A stretch of DNA of 16,703 bases from Flammeovirgaceae bacterium (GCA_003228395.1 QIDJ01000186.1:1-16703); one strand, 5' to 3'. Counted from the stretch's first letter, positions 8,284 to 15,733 are shown. Numbers and translations are program-made. Notes: generated from the sequence alone by a model not told the origin.

Positions 8284-8322
8284 GAAGAAATTGCAGGGCA
8301 TTTTAAAAACAGTTTAAAATTA

Positions 8323-10485
8323 ATGAAGAGATATATTTGTATTCACGGGCATTTTTATCAGCCGCCACGTGAAAATGCATGGCTGGAACAAATTGAACTT
8401 CAGGATTCCGCTTATCCGTTTCATGACTGGAATGAGCGCATCACCTACGAATGTTATACGCCCAATACGGCATCGCGCATACTCGATGAGTCGAATGTGA
8501 TTAAGGATATCGTAAATAATTATGCGAATATCAGTTATAACTTCGGCCCGACATTGCTATCATGGCTGGAGGAAAAAGAGCCGGAGACCTACCGGAACAT
8601 CATATTCGCGGATGAATTAAGCAGTGCAAATTTTTCCGGCCACGGGTCGGCTATTGCGCAGGCATATAATCATATGATTCTGCCGCTGGCCAATGCGCGG
8701 GATATCAGCACCCAGATAAAATGGGGTATCCGTGATTTTGAACATAGGTTTAAGCGCAGTCCGGAAGGCATGTGGTTGCCTGAAACGGCAGTAAACATCG
8801 AAACTCTGGAAGCGCTGGCTGAAAATGAAATTAAATTCACTGTGCTGGCTCCGCGTCAGGCTCAAAAGATCAGAAAACCGGGTGAAAATGAATGGATTGA
8901 TGTAACGGGTGGGGAAATTGACCCCAGAATACCCTACCTGTGTAATCTTCCGTCCGGCCGTTCGATATGTATCTTCTTTTATGATGGGGATGTTTCAAAA
9001 GATGTGGCATTCCACAAGTTACTTAACAACGGAAAAGATTTTGCCGGGCGTCTGTTGAAGTCGCTGGATGGAGATTCTGCGGAACCACAGCTTGCACATA
9101 TTGCCACCGACGGCGAGAGTTACGGGCATCATCATAGCCATGGAGATATGGCGCTGGCATATTGCGTCGATTATATTCAAAACCGGTCGGATGCAAGCAT
9201 CACTAATTATGGGGAATTTCTTGAAAAATATTCACCTGATAACGAGGTAATTATTGTTGATGACAGTTCATGGAGTTGTGAACATGGCGTTGAAAGATGG
9301 AGAAGCAACTGTGGTTGCAATACCGGGGGCCAGCCTGGCTGGAACCAGCATTGGAGAAAACCATTGCGCGATTCGCTCGACTGGCTGAGGGATCGTATGA
9401 TCGAAATATACGAACATGTTGGGGCGGAGTTGTTTGATGATCCGTGGCAGGCCCGTGATGCCTATATTGAAGTGATTCTCAACCGCAGGGAAAAAACGAT
9501 TGAAGGTTTTCTTAAAAAATACGGTAAAGGCCTGATAAGTAACGGCGCCAAAAGCAAAGCCATGCGGATGCTTGAAATGCAGCGAAATGCCATGCTGATG
9601 AACACAAGCTGCGGCTGGTTTTTCAGTGAAGTTTCGGGTATCGAAACGGTGCAGATACTACAGTACGCGTGCCGGGCACTACAGCTTGCAAGCCAGGTTG
9701 CAGGAAGCGAATTGGAAGAACAGTTCATCCGGAAGCTCGGGGCATGTAAAAGTAACATTCGGGAATACGACTCAGCTGCTGATATTTACAGGAAATGGAT
9801 CATTCCTGCAAGACTCGATCTGATGCGTGTTGGAATGCATTATGCACTGGCCTCATTATTTGAAAAGCAACCGGAAAAATTCCCTGTATTTAACTATACT
9901 ACCAAAAGCGAATTTTTTGAAAGAAGAGAAGCCGGTATTCACCGGATTTCGTATGGACGAATACATATCAGGTCAAAAACAACCTTTTCAGAAAAGCATT
10001 TCAGCTTTATCGCACTGTATCTGGGGCAGCACAACATCATTGGCTACATATCGGTAGATATGAAACATGACACATTCATTTCGATGTACGACCAGACGCT
10101 GGCGGCATTCAGAGAAAGTAATCTCAGCAAATTGCTTGGGTTGATGCAGGAGTATTTTGGCGGCGAAAAATTTTCAATCTGGCATTTATTTAAAGATGAA
10201 AAGCGAAAAGTATTTGACGAGATCGTTGCCAAATACCTGGGCAAAATCGATGCCGAACTCAAACAAATATACGATCAGGATTACCAGCTTGTAAATGCAC
10301 TCGCCAATGAAAAATACCCGGTACCAGAAATTTACCTGCATACATTTGCCTATGTGTTTAATGCCGAATTAAAGAATGCCTCCAGACTGATCCGTTGGAT
10401 ATTAATTTACTTAAAACAATTGTATTTAAATTTGAAAAGTGGGATATTAAGCTTAGTTCTCAAATCCCTTTTGAAAGAATCGTAA
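8323..10485 (+). CDS. GH57 glycoside hydrolase with DUF3536 region, C-terminus out of frame
   Basis: A retaining alpha-glucan-active hydrolase of family GH57, probably cytoplasmic as there is no signal peptide. Conserved regions are HGHFYQPPREN (8-18), SGHGSAIAQAYNHMILPLA (105-123), GMWLPETAV with the likely nucleophile Glu154 (149-157) and HIATDGESYGHHH with the likely acid/base Asp263 (259-271). The DUF3536 region occupies roughly 360 to the end. The frame as written gives 720 residues, but after about residue 687 (near 10381-10390) the tail turns into a hydrophobic Leu/Ile-rich stretch unlike the family, while the expected C-terminal sequence continues in another frame (10395-10736). Restoring one base would give about 804 residues. 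The substrate is unproven; placement after glgB suggests glycogen or malto-oligosaccharides. Confidence 0.88.
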   Translation: MKRYICIHGHFYQPPRENAWLEQIELQDSAYPFHDWNERITYECYTPNTASRILDESNVIKDIVNNYANISYNFGPTLLSWLEEKEPETYRNIIFADELSSANFSGHGSAIAQAYNHMILPLANARDISTQIKWGIRDFEHRFKRSPEGMWLPETAVNIETLEALAENEIKFTVLAPRQAQKIRKPGENEWIDVTGGEIDPRIPYLCNLPSGRSICIFFYDGDVSKDVAFHKLLNNGKDFAGRLLKSLDGDSAEPQLAHIATDGESYGHHHSHGDMALAYCVDYIQNRSDASITNYGEFLEKYSPDNEVIIVDDSSWSCEHGVERWRSNCGCNTGGQPGWNQHWRKPLRDSLDWLRDRMIEIYEHVGAELFDDPWQARDAYIEVILNRREKTIEGFLKKYGKGLISNGAKSKAMRMLEMQRNAMLMNTSCGWFFSEVSGIETVQILQYACRALQLASQVAGSELEEQFIRKLGACKSNIREYDSAADIYRKWIIPARLDLMRVGMHYALASLFEKQPEKFPVFNYTTKSEFFERREAGIHRISYGRIHIRSKTTFSEKHFSFIALYLGQHNIIGYISVDMKHDTFISMYDQTLAAFRESNLSKLLGLMQEYFGGEKFSIWHLFKDEKRKVFDEIVAKYLGKIDAELKQIYDQDYQLVNALANEKYPVPEIYLHTFAYVFNAELKNASRLIRWILIYLKQLYLNLKSGILSLVLKSLLKES

Positions 10486-10736
10486 ATGAAATGATTAACA
10501 AAAACCTGATGGAACTGTATCTGGGTGTAGATGGTTTTACACGATTAATAAACCTGAATTATGTATTTGATATTTTGAAAGACTTTGGATTAAAGCTGAA
10601 TTTATATCAAAGTCAAAACCTGTATTTTAAAATATCAAAAAGTAAACAGGCTGATAGCTGGGAGAAAAAGTGGAAAAAAGAGTTCAATAACCTGGGCAGA
10701 AATCTGGGAATAAAAGTGGAAATTGACCAATTTTGA
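10395..10736 (+). pseudogene. Frameshifted C-terminal segment of the GH57/DUF3536 protein
   Basis: This 113-residue segment overlaps the preceding frame by 91 bases and ends at a TGA at 10734-10736. It is better read as the displaced C-terminus of the upstream GH57/DUF3536 protein than as a separate gene. In this frame the sequence just before it is QTDPLDINLL, followed by helical repeats, an LKDFGLKLNLYQSQNLYF stretch and a basic end. The long helical tail ending in a (L/Y)-(W/Y)-x-x-QN-(L/x)-(Y/F) motif fits my memory of DUF3536 proteins of about 800 residues. The only in-frame start is a TTG at 10395 with no ribosome-binding site. A single-base loss around 10381-10392 would explain the split; a sequencing or assembly error cannot be excluded. 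Confidence 0.7.
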
Positions 10737-11533
10737 AAATAAGTGATAACGATATTGTCATAACCAGTTGGGGGGAGCTTTGTGAGCGGCTATACGACAA
10801 CTCCTGGAAAGACCGGATGGGCAGATTCAGGACAGATTATGCCTTCAGAGGGGTATCAGAAAAAGAATACCAGCTTAAAAACCGGTTTTTACGAAATTGC
10901 GGTGACAAAGAAAACCTGGAGTACCATTTATTGCGTAACTTCAAGAAGTATGCGATGGTGGAAACAACCGAAGCGCTCACCTCTGATTGGCGGCTTCTTA
11001 CCATCGGTCAGCATTACGGGCTACCTACCCGGTTGATGGACTGGACGTACTCCCCGTTCGTAGCTGTTCATTTTGCCACTGTTAATCTGGAAAAATTCGA
11101 TTACGATGGCGCCATCTGGATGGTGGATTTTGTAAAAGCCAAGGAATTATTGCCTGATTCGCTGAAAGATGTGCTTTTGCAGGCTGGCTCCAATTCATTT
11201 ACCGTTGAAATGCTTGAAGAAGCAATGCCCATGTTAAGTGATTTCAAAGCCCTGTCAGATAAAAATGTCACCTTGTTTTTTGAACCTCCCTCGATTGATG
11301 AACGTATAGTAAACCAATACGCATTTTTCTCCTGCATGTCAAGCGCAACACTGATTATGGATGACTGGCTGATGCATAACCCGGATATTTACCGCCGTAT
11401 AATTATTCCAAAGGAGCTAAAATGGGAGGTACGTGATAAGCTTGATCAGGCCAATATTAACGAAAGACTACTTTTTCCCGGGCTGGATGGCCTTGCAAGC
11501 TGGCTTCAGCGGCATTATTATCCGGGGAAGTAG
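10733..11533 (+). CDS. FRG-domain protein
   Basis: A 266-residue protein with an FRG domain over most of its length. The naming motif is YAFRGVSEKEYQLKNRFLR (36-54; Phe38-Arg39-Gly40). QHYGLPTRLMDWTYSPFVAVHFA (first part 93-104) follows, then DERIVNQYAFFS (189-200) and the closing LFPGLDGLASWL (247-258), all typical. There is no signal peptide or membrane segment. The biochemical role of FRG domains is not established to my knowledge. The start is the TTG at 10733: an in-frame stop lies at 10724-10726, the next methionine (Met29) falls inside the domain, and TTG overlaps the TGA of the upstream gene, a layout typical of translational coupling. It is thus the last gene of the alpha-glucan run and converges with ruvC. 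FRG proteins are often seen in accessory or defence contexts, so this setting is unusual. Confidence 0.85.
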   Translation: MKISDNDIVITSWGELCERLYDNSWKDRMGRFRTDYAFRGVSEKEYQLKNRFLRNCGDKENLEYHLLRNFKKYAMVETTEALTSDWRLLTIGQHYGLPTRLMDWTYSPFVAVHFATVNLEKFDYDGAIWMVDFVKAKELLPDSLKDVLLQAGSNSFTVEMLEEAMPMLSDFKALSDKNVTLFFEPPSIDERIVNQYAFFSCMSSATLIMDDWLMHNPDIYRRIIIPKELKWEVRDKLDQANINERLLFPGLDGLASWLQRHYYPGK

Positions 11534-11544
11534 TTGGCATCCCC

Positions 11545-11570
11545 CTGGTCGAAGCGGACGCCCGAACCAG
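11545..11570. terminator. Hairpin between convergent genes, possible bidirectional terminator
   Basis: The 47-base gap between the FRG gene and ruvC contains CTGGTCG (11545-11551), which pairs with CGAACCAG (11563-11570) apart from one bulged A. A short GCG/CGC inner stem sits in the loop. It is the only GC-rich block nearby and is centred between the convergent stops, which suits a shared terminator. Neither strand has a U-tract after the stem, so intrinsic termination would be weak. Confidence 0.4.
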
Positions 11571-11580
11571 AAGAAATTAC

Positions 11581-12147
11581 TTACTTCCCGCTTACCCTGC
11601 CGGGGTTCTGAGTTACAAATGCTTTCCAGCTTGTGGTTTTACTTTTTTTAGATTTTCCCTGAAAATGATGACATAGCCCGACGGCAAGCGCATCTGTGGC
11701 ATCGAGTAGCTTCGGTTCCTCGCTAAGGTTAAGCAATTTCATGATCATTCCTGATACCTGCTCTTTAGACGCATTTCCATTTCCCGTTACGGATTGCTTA
11801 ACTTTCTTTGGCGCATATTCGGTAATGGGAATTTCTCTTGCGAGAGCGGCAGCCATTGCCACACCCTGTGCCCGCCCGAGTTTGAGCATGGATTGAATGT
11901 TTTTTCCATAAAACGGGGCTTCCAGGGCAACTTCATCCGGATGGTATTCTTCAATTAATGTTGTCACCCTGTCAAATATTTTTTTAAGTTTGAGTTCGTG
12001 ACCGGAATATTTGCTGAGATGAATCACGCCGTATTGAATAAGTGAAAAATTTTGCCCTTTGATCAAAAGCAGTCCGTAACCCATTACATTGGTGCCAGGA
12101 TCAAGGCCTAATATGATTCGCTCGGATTTTTTTTCTAATTTAGACAC
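11581..12147 (-). CDS. ruvC: Crossover junction endodeoxyribonuclease RuvC
   Basis: A 188-residue Holliday-junction resolvase that acts with RuvAB to cut four-way junctions during recombinational repair. The RNase H-like core has the four acidic residues: Asp16 ([13 protein letters not shown]), Glu76 ([10 protein letters not shown]), Asp149 and Asp152 ([13 protein letters not shown]). The [16 protein letters not shown] helix and [21 protein letters not shown] segment are also typical. The basic, Ser/Lys-rich tail after 163 is variable in the family. The GTG at 12145-12147 is chosen because an in-frame stop lies at 12157-12159, no ATG precedes the core, and the catalytic strand begins at residue 11. 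Its start is two bases from the divergent start of a small membrane-peptide gene, so any promoter for one must lie inside the other. It converges with the FRG gene. Confidence 0.95.
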   Translation of the reverse strand: MSKLEKKSERIILGLDPGTNVMGYGLLLIKGQNFSLIQYGVIHLSKYSGHELKLKKIFDRVTTLIEEYHPDEVALEAPFYGKNIQSMLKLGRAQGVAMAAALAREIPITEYAPKKVKQSVTGNGNASKEQVSGMIMKLLNLSEEPKLLDATDALAVGLCHHFQGKSKKSKTTSWKAFVTQNPGRVSGK

Positions 12148-12149
12148 CG

Positions 12150-12314
12150 ATGCAATTTAATTACACCATATCGATATTAAAAGAAAGAAAGTTTGTCATT
12201 GCCTGGACAATATTGAAGACAGTAATTCTGATCTTCTGCATTGCAATTATTATCCAGCGGGTGAGACAGGACCAGGTGAAGTTGTATGAGTTGGCTGGCA
12301 AAACTAAAATGTGA
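12150..12314 (+). CDS. Small single-pass membrane peptide (54 aa), unrecognised
   Basis: An ATG-started frame of 54 residues, not matching any family I know. It has a polar N-terminus with a basic patch (KERK, 11-14), one hydrophobic helix at about 15-36 (including [11 protein letters not shown]) and a charged C-terminal tail (RVRQDQVK... GKTKM). By the positive-inside rule both flanks are basic, so orientation is unclear. Its last codons overlap the GTG start of the glycosyltransferase gene (ATGTGATTG at 12309-12317), which suggests coupled translation. Its ATG is two bases from the divergent ruvC start. The well-formed membrane segment and exact coupling argue for a real gene; its small size argues for caution. 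It may be an accessory subunit of the adjacent membrane glycosyltransferase. Confidence 0.6.
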   Translation: MQFNYTISILKERKFVIAWTILKTVILIFCIAIIIQRVRQDQVKLYELAGKTKM

Positions 12315-13432
12315 TTGTGGAAATTGCGTTAGCCGTGTTCGTTTCAGTTTATGCGCTTATGCTCATACTGTTTCTGATTGCGTGGATAAATATACCGGAA
12401 TCGGAAAAATCAGTTTGTACGGATACGCTGAAAATATCAGTAATCATTCCTGTGCGAAATGAAGAAAAAAATATCAGCCGGTTGCTTGATGATCTTGGCA
12501 TGCAGAATTACACAAATCAATATTTCGAAGTGATCGTAATTGACGATCATTCTGATGATTCTACGTTTGAAATAGTTTCAACTGCATTACGTACTGTTCC
12601 TTATAAATTGAAAATAATCAGACTGGATGTGACTGCAGGTAAAAAGGAAGCAATAAACAAGGGGATTGAATCCTCAATCGGTGATGTAATTATTACTACG
12701 GATGCCGATTGCAGGGTAGGGGTGGATTGGTTATGTGAAATAGCCGGTCAGTTTAGAAACGAGCGAACCAGCCTGGTTTTCGGACCGGTAAAATTCACTT
12801 TAACCACAGATTCGTTTTCATTGTGGCAGGCATTGGAATTTGCCGCATTGCAAACCACTGGAGCGGCTACTTTACACTTAGGCTTTCCTACCATGTGCAA
12901 TGGAGCAAACATGGCTTACCGTAAAAAGGTGTTTTATAACATAGGTGGATTCCGGGGCAATGAGCACATTGCCTCGGGCGATGATGAATTTTTGATGCAT
13001 AAGGTATTTCAGGCCAATCCGAATGCGGTAAAATATCTTAAATCAAAGTATGCGATGGTAGTAACCACCCCATTATCTGACTTTAACAGTTTTATTAATC
13101 AGCGCCGGAGATGGGCAAGCAAATGGGAGGGGTACCGTATCGCTTATCCGAGGATATTGGCGATTGTTGTATTTGCTGCCAATCTGTCCATACTGGCAGG
13201 TGCAATACTCGCAATTGCCGGATATATTCATTTTTACTGGTTTTTGGCATTGTGGATTGCGAAATTAATTCCGGAGTATTTGTTTTCGGTTGTTTCAGCT
13301 AAGTTTTTTAGAAACAGAGTTGCACAAAAACACTTTCTTATTTTAGCAGTGTTATATCCCGTTTATGCCGTTTTTTTCGGTATTGCCGGACGATTCGGAA
13401 AGTACAAATGGAAAGGAAGGGAATTAAAATGA
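12311..13432 (+). CDS. Membrane-anchored GT2 family glycosyltransferase
   Basis: A 373-residue inner-membrane glycosyltransferase with a GT-A fold. An N-terminal membrane helix (about 3-25) is followed by the catalytic domain: ISVIIPVRNEEKNI (42-55), IDDHSDDST (77-85), the metal-binding DAD at 131-133, GDDEF (223-227) holding the probable base, and QRRRW (264-268). Two to three C-terminal helices (about 283-303, 306-328, 341-360) follow. The Q-x-x-R-W motif is shared with processive enzymes such as hyaluronan, chitin and PNAG synthases and with ceramide glucosyltransferase-like enzymes, so it may act on a lipid carrier or elongate a glycan. The start is the GTG at 12311, overlapping the small membrane-peptide gene. 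A related but distinct GT2 gene lies at the end of the window, with a NodB deacetylase between them. Confidence 0.9.
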   Translation: MIVEIALAVFVSVYALMLILFLIAWINIPESEKSVCTDTLKISVIIPVRNEEKNISRLLDDLGMQNYTNQYFEVIVIDDHSDDSTFEIVSTALRTVPYKLKIIRLDVTAGKKEAINKGIESSIGDVIITTDADCRVGVDWLCEIAGQFRNERTSLVFGPVKFTLTTDSFSLWQALEFAALQTTGAATLHLGFPTMCNGANMAYRKKVFYNIGGFRGNEHIASGDDEFLMHKVFQANPNAVKYLKSKYAMVVTTPLSDFNSFINQRRRWASKWEGYRIAYPRILAIVVFAANLSILAGAILAIAGYIHFYWFLALWIAKLIPEYLFSVVSAKFFRNRVAQKHFLILAVLYPVYAVFFGIAGRFGKYKWKGRELK

Positions 13433-13435
13433 ATT

Positions 13436-13468
13436 GCTAAAATGCGTAAATGTTAAAATGCTAAAATG
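13436..13468 (-). repeat. Phased 8-bp tandem repeat array, reverse orientation, 4 copies
   Basis: Directly after the glycosyltransferase stop, octamers run without gaps: TAAAATGC (13438-13445), GTAAATGT, TAAAATGC and TAAAATGA (13462-13469). Read on the minus strand these are GCATTTTA, ACATTTAC, GCATTTTA and TCATTTTA, the same unit as the arrays at 2086-2123 and 13536-13567 but pointing the other way. Confidence 0.6.
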
Positions 13469-13507
13469 AAAAAGTATATATTGATAATGAGGATGACCGG
13501 AACGAGA

Positions 13508-13536
13508 TTATAAAAATTTCTAAAAGGTTATTTTTG
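13508..13536 (+). promoter_or_regulatory. Candidate Bacteroidota-type promoter
   Basis: TATTTTTG at 13529-13536 fits the Bacteroidota -7 consensus TAnnTTTG exactly. The -33 position has TTA (13508-13510) in place of the usual TTG, with 18 bases between. It lies 75 bases before the TTG start of the 84-residue gene, in a 178-base spacer with little else but repeat arrays, and could drive the downstream phosphatase/deacetylase genes. The -33 mismatch keeps this tentative. Confidence 0.35.
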
Positions 13537-13567
13537 CATTCATGCATTCAATCATTCAAGCATTTAA
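13536..13567 (+). repeat. Phased 8-bp tandem repeat array, forward orientation, 4 copies
   Basis: Four contiguous octamers: GCATTCAT, GCATTCAA, TCATTCAA and GCATTTAA. The stretch 13546-13567 matches 2086-2107 at 21 of 22 bases. Together with the reverse array at 13436-13468 it forms a facing pair about 68 bases apart that could fold into a long imperfect hairpin. It begins on the last base of the candidate -7 element at 13529-13536. Confidence 0.65.
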
Positions 13568-13610
13568 TAAATTCCGTTAAAAAACAGTACTAAAAAAAAT
13601 AAAATAAACT

Positions 13611-13865
13611 TTGGAGAAAAGAGAGTTTGATGTACTTGATGAGTTGTATTTTTTCGTGCGTTTTGATGACCTGCAGGAAGCGCTGAATTATGACAGGTAC
13701 GAACTCAAAGATATTTTGAAAACATTGGTTCGGAAAAAATGGGTAAAATGTTACAAAACAGCAGATGAGGATATTCCATGGGAGCAGGTGGATTTTGAGA
13801 ACCTATTTGATAAATATCATTATCTTGCAAGTAAAGAAGGACTTATTGCCCACAACAGCAGGTAA
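13611..13865 (+). CDS. Small conserved-looking protein, possibly winged-helix-like (84 aa)
   Basis: An 84-residue acidic, soluble protein. Residues 5-50 (FDVLDELYFFVRFDDLQEALNY, then a helix ending in LKTLVRKKWVKCY) have the helix-turn-helix plus strand pattern of a winged-helix domain: a first helix, a short turn, a recognition-like helix, then a W-V-K-C-Y strand. The C-terminus (YHYLASKEGLIAHN) fits a closing helix and wing. This reading comes from the pattern alone. The start must be the TTG at 13611: an in-frame stop sits at 13605-13607 and the frame has no methionine. It ends 15 bases before the phosphatase gene, so the two are probably co-transcribed, and it may be that phosphatase's partner or a small regulator. 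Whether it binds DNA or protein cannot be told. Confidence 0.72.
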   Translation: MEKREFDVLDELYFFVRFDDLQEALNYDRYELKDILKTLVRKKWVKCYKTADEDIPWEQVDFENLFDKYHYLASKEGLIAHNSR

Positions 13866-13880
13866 AACATATTTTCGTTG

Positions 13881-15092
13881 ATGGAAACAAATGTTCAATC
13901 ATTACAAAAGAAGTATTATCTCAAGGAAATGGAGGTAAATTCTCTTCTTGAGATAACCCAAGCCATCAATGATAATCTCAACGAAGAAGCCCTTTTCAGG
14001 ATCTATGATTTCACCATTCGCGCCAATCTCAATATTGGCAAACTTGCGTTGTATGTGCTTGACAATGAATGGAGCTGTCGTGTTAACTTCGGTACTTCCA
14101 ACGATTTCCTGGATACAAGCCTGCCTGCATCCATTCAAAAAATAAAAGCGCTGAGTTCGGACTTTGAGACTCCTTTTGATGAATTTGAAATTTTAATTCC
14201 CGTAAAGCACAAAACTACTGTACTGGCCTATGTATTTGCCTCATCGGTCGATTCTGCCGAAGAGGGAATCAATACAACTTTCCTGCAGGCGCTGAGCAAT
14301 CTGATTATTGTGGCTATTGAGAATCAGCGGCTGACCAGGCGCCAGATCAGGCAGGAGGCATTCAGAAAAGAGCTGGAAATTGCCAAAGACGTACAAAAGC
14401 TGTTATTTCCCGAATCACTGCCTTATGGCGTACGGCTAAAAGTTGAAGCCAGCTATTTGCCGCATCAGTCTGTGGGGGGCGATTACTACGATTACATTCC
14501 CATTAATGAAAACCAATTTCTGATTTGCATCGCAGATGTTTCAGGCAAAGGTATTCCTGCGGCCATTATGATGTCCAACTTTCAGGCTTCGTTACGCACC
14601 CTGCTCCGGACTACACCTAACCTCACACAGATTATTGAGATTCTCAATTACCAGATTCTCGAAAATGCAAAAGGCGAAAACTTTATTACTTTTTTTGGTG
14701 GGATATATGACCATAAACTCAATACGCTTGTTTATGTAAATGCCGGCCATAACCCCCCTTTTTTATATAACAGGGAAAATGGAATCCGTACGCTGGATGA
14801 AGGATGCACCGTCTTAGGCATGTTTCATCCCCTGCCATTTATCAATGAAGGATTTGTGACCGATCTCGATAGTTTTATGTTATTTCTGTACACAGACGGG
14901 CTTACCGAAACCGAAAATGAAAATAACGAAGAGTACGGTAGTGACCGGATAAGGGATTACCTTGAAAAAAACCCGTATAAAGATTTGAAAGAGATCCACC
15001 AGGAGTTGCTTAAAAAGCTGGATAAATTCAAAGGGAAAAATGACTACAGAGATGATATAACTATATTATCCTGCAGATTGGAAGAAAGGTAA
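13881..15092 (+). CDS. GAF-SpoIIE (PP2C-type) serine/threonine phosphatase, RsbU-like
   Basis: A 403-residue soluble signalling protein. Numbering from the ATG at 13881: a GAF-like sensor domain (about 18-148), a helical, probably coiled-coil linker with the signature RKELEIAKDVQKLLFPESLP (162-181), and a SpoIIE/PP2C phosphatase domain (about 186-400). Metal-binding aspartates are visible: Asp201 (VGGDYYDY), Asp219 (IADVSGKGIPAA), Asp339 (LYTDGLTE) and Asp391/Asp392 (DDIT). NAGHNPPFLY is also typical. Such proteins dephosphorylate anti-sigma-factor antagonists or other Ser/Thr-phosphorylated partners in response to a GAF ligand. No anti-sigma kinase or STAS antagonist gene is in the window. 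The ATG at 13881 is preferred over the TTG at 13878. The 84-residue gene precedes it by 15 bases and the deacetylase follows by 16. Confidence 0.92.
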   Translation: METNVQSLQKKYYLKEMEVNSLLEITQAINDNLNEEALFRIYDFTIRANLNIGKLALYVLDNEWSCRVNFGTSNDFLDTSLPASIQKIKALSSDFETPFDEFEILIPVKHKTTVLAYVFASSVDSAEEGINTTFLQALSNLIIVAIENQRLTRRQIRQEAFRKELEIAKDVQKLLFPESLPYGVRLKVEASYLPHQSVGGDYYDYIPINENQFLICIADVSGKGIPAAIMMSNFQASLRTLLRTTPNLTQIIEILNYQILENAKGENFITFFGGIYDHKLNTLVYVNAGHNPPFLYNRENGIRTLDEGCTVLGMFHPLPFINEGFVTDLDSFMLFLYTDGLTETENENNEEYGSDRIRDYLEKNPYKDLKEIHQELLKKLDKFKGKNDYRDDITILSCRLEER

Positions 15093-15108
15093 TACTTCCT
15101 GACTACCT

Positions 15109-15729
15109 ATGTTTTCTTACCAAACTCCGGCAATTTTACACACACTGTTTCCTTCTCTAACCTGGATGATAGAAACAGATACGAAGGATGTATCTCTAAC
15201 ATTCGATGATGGTCCGGTAGCGGGTGTTACGGATTGGGTACTCCGTGTATTACAGGATTTTGATGTCAGGGCTACTTTTTTCTGCGTAGGCGAAAATGTG
15301 CTGAATCAGCCGGATTTGATCCAAAAAATCGCCGAAGAAGGACATAGTATCGGTAACCATACACATAATCATCTGAATGGGTGGACAACTTCATTTGAAA
15401 AATACCATGCAAATATTATGAAATGTGAAGAGGCACTGGCTCCGTTCAATACAGGCAGGTTATTACGGCCGCCTTTTGGCAAACTGCAGCCATTGCATAT
15501 CAGAAAACTTAAAAATGAATTCGAAATAGTAATGTGGAATGTACTGGCGGGTGACTACAGACCGGATGTGGATACGGCAACCTGTTTAAACGGCTGCTTA
15601 GATGCTGTTTCAGCAGGTTCCATCATTTTATTTCACGATAGCATGAAGGCATGCCGGTTGCTGAAAGCCATGTTACCCGAATTTATTGAAAAGCTGTTAA
15701 AACAAGATTATACATTTACACCATTGTGA
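15109..15729 (+). CDS. Polysaccharide deacetylase family protein (NodB/CE4)
   Basis: A 206-residue protein that is nearly all NodB homology domain. These metal-dependent enzymes remove N- or O-acetyl groups from chitin-like glycans, peptidoglycan or PNAG. All five motifs are visible: TFDDGP with Asp33/Asp34 (31-36), HTHNH with zinc-binding His84 and His88, RPPFG (120-124), WNVLAGDY with Trp143, and LFHDS with His176. The catalytic set is complete. The N-terminus (FSYQTPAILHTLFPSLTW) is only moderately hydrophobic, so a cleaved signal peptide is unlikely; it may be cytoplasmic or peripherally membrane-bound. The length matches the short Bacteroidota form of the family. It lies 16 bases after the phosphatase gene and 4 before a GT2 gene, so a role in modifying a glycan made by the neighbouring transferases is a fair inference. 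Confidence 0.92.
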   Translation: MFSYQTPAILHTLFPSLTWMIETDTKDVSLTFDDGPVAGVTDWVLRVLQDFDVRATFFCVGENVLNQPDLIQKIAEEGHSIGNHTHNHLNGWTTSFEKYHANIMKCEEALAPFNTGRLLRPPFGKLQPLHIRKLKNEFEIVMWNVLAGDYRPDVDTATCLNGCLDAVSAGSIILFHDSMKACRLLKAMLPEFIEKLLKQDYTFTPL

Positions 15730-15733
15730 AAAA

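Noticed and set aside
10370..10400. Programmed -1 ribosomal frameshifting joining the two GH57 frames
   Set aside because: No X-XXY-YYZ slippery heptamer or downstream hairpin is visible near the junction; a simple one-base indel explains the data better.
12299..12306. Reverse-strand TAGTTTTG as a -7 promoter element for ruvC
   Set aside because: It fits TAnnTTTG, but no TTG lies at the -33 distance and it would leave a leader of about 145 bases.
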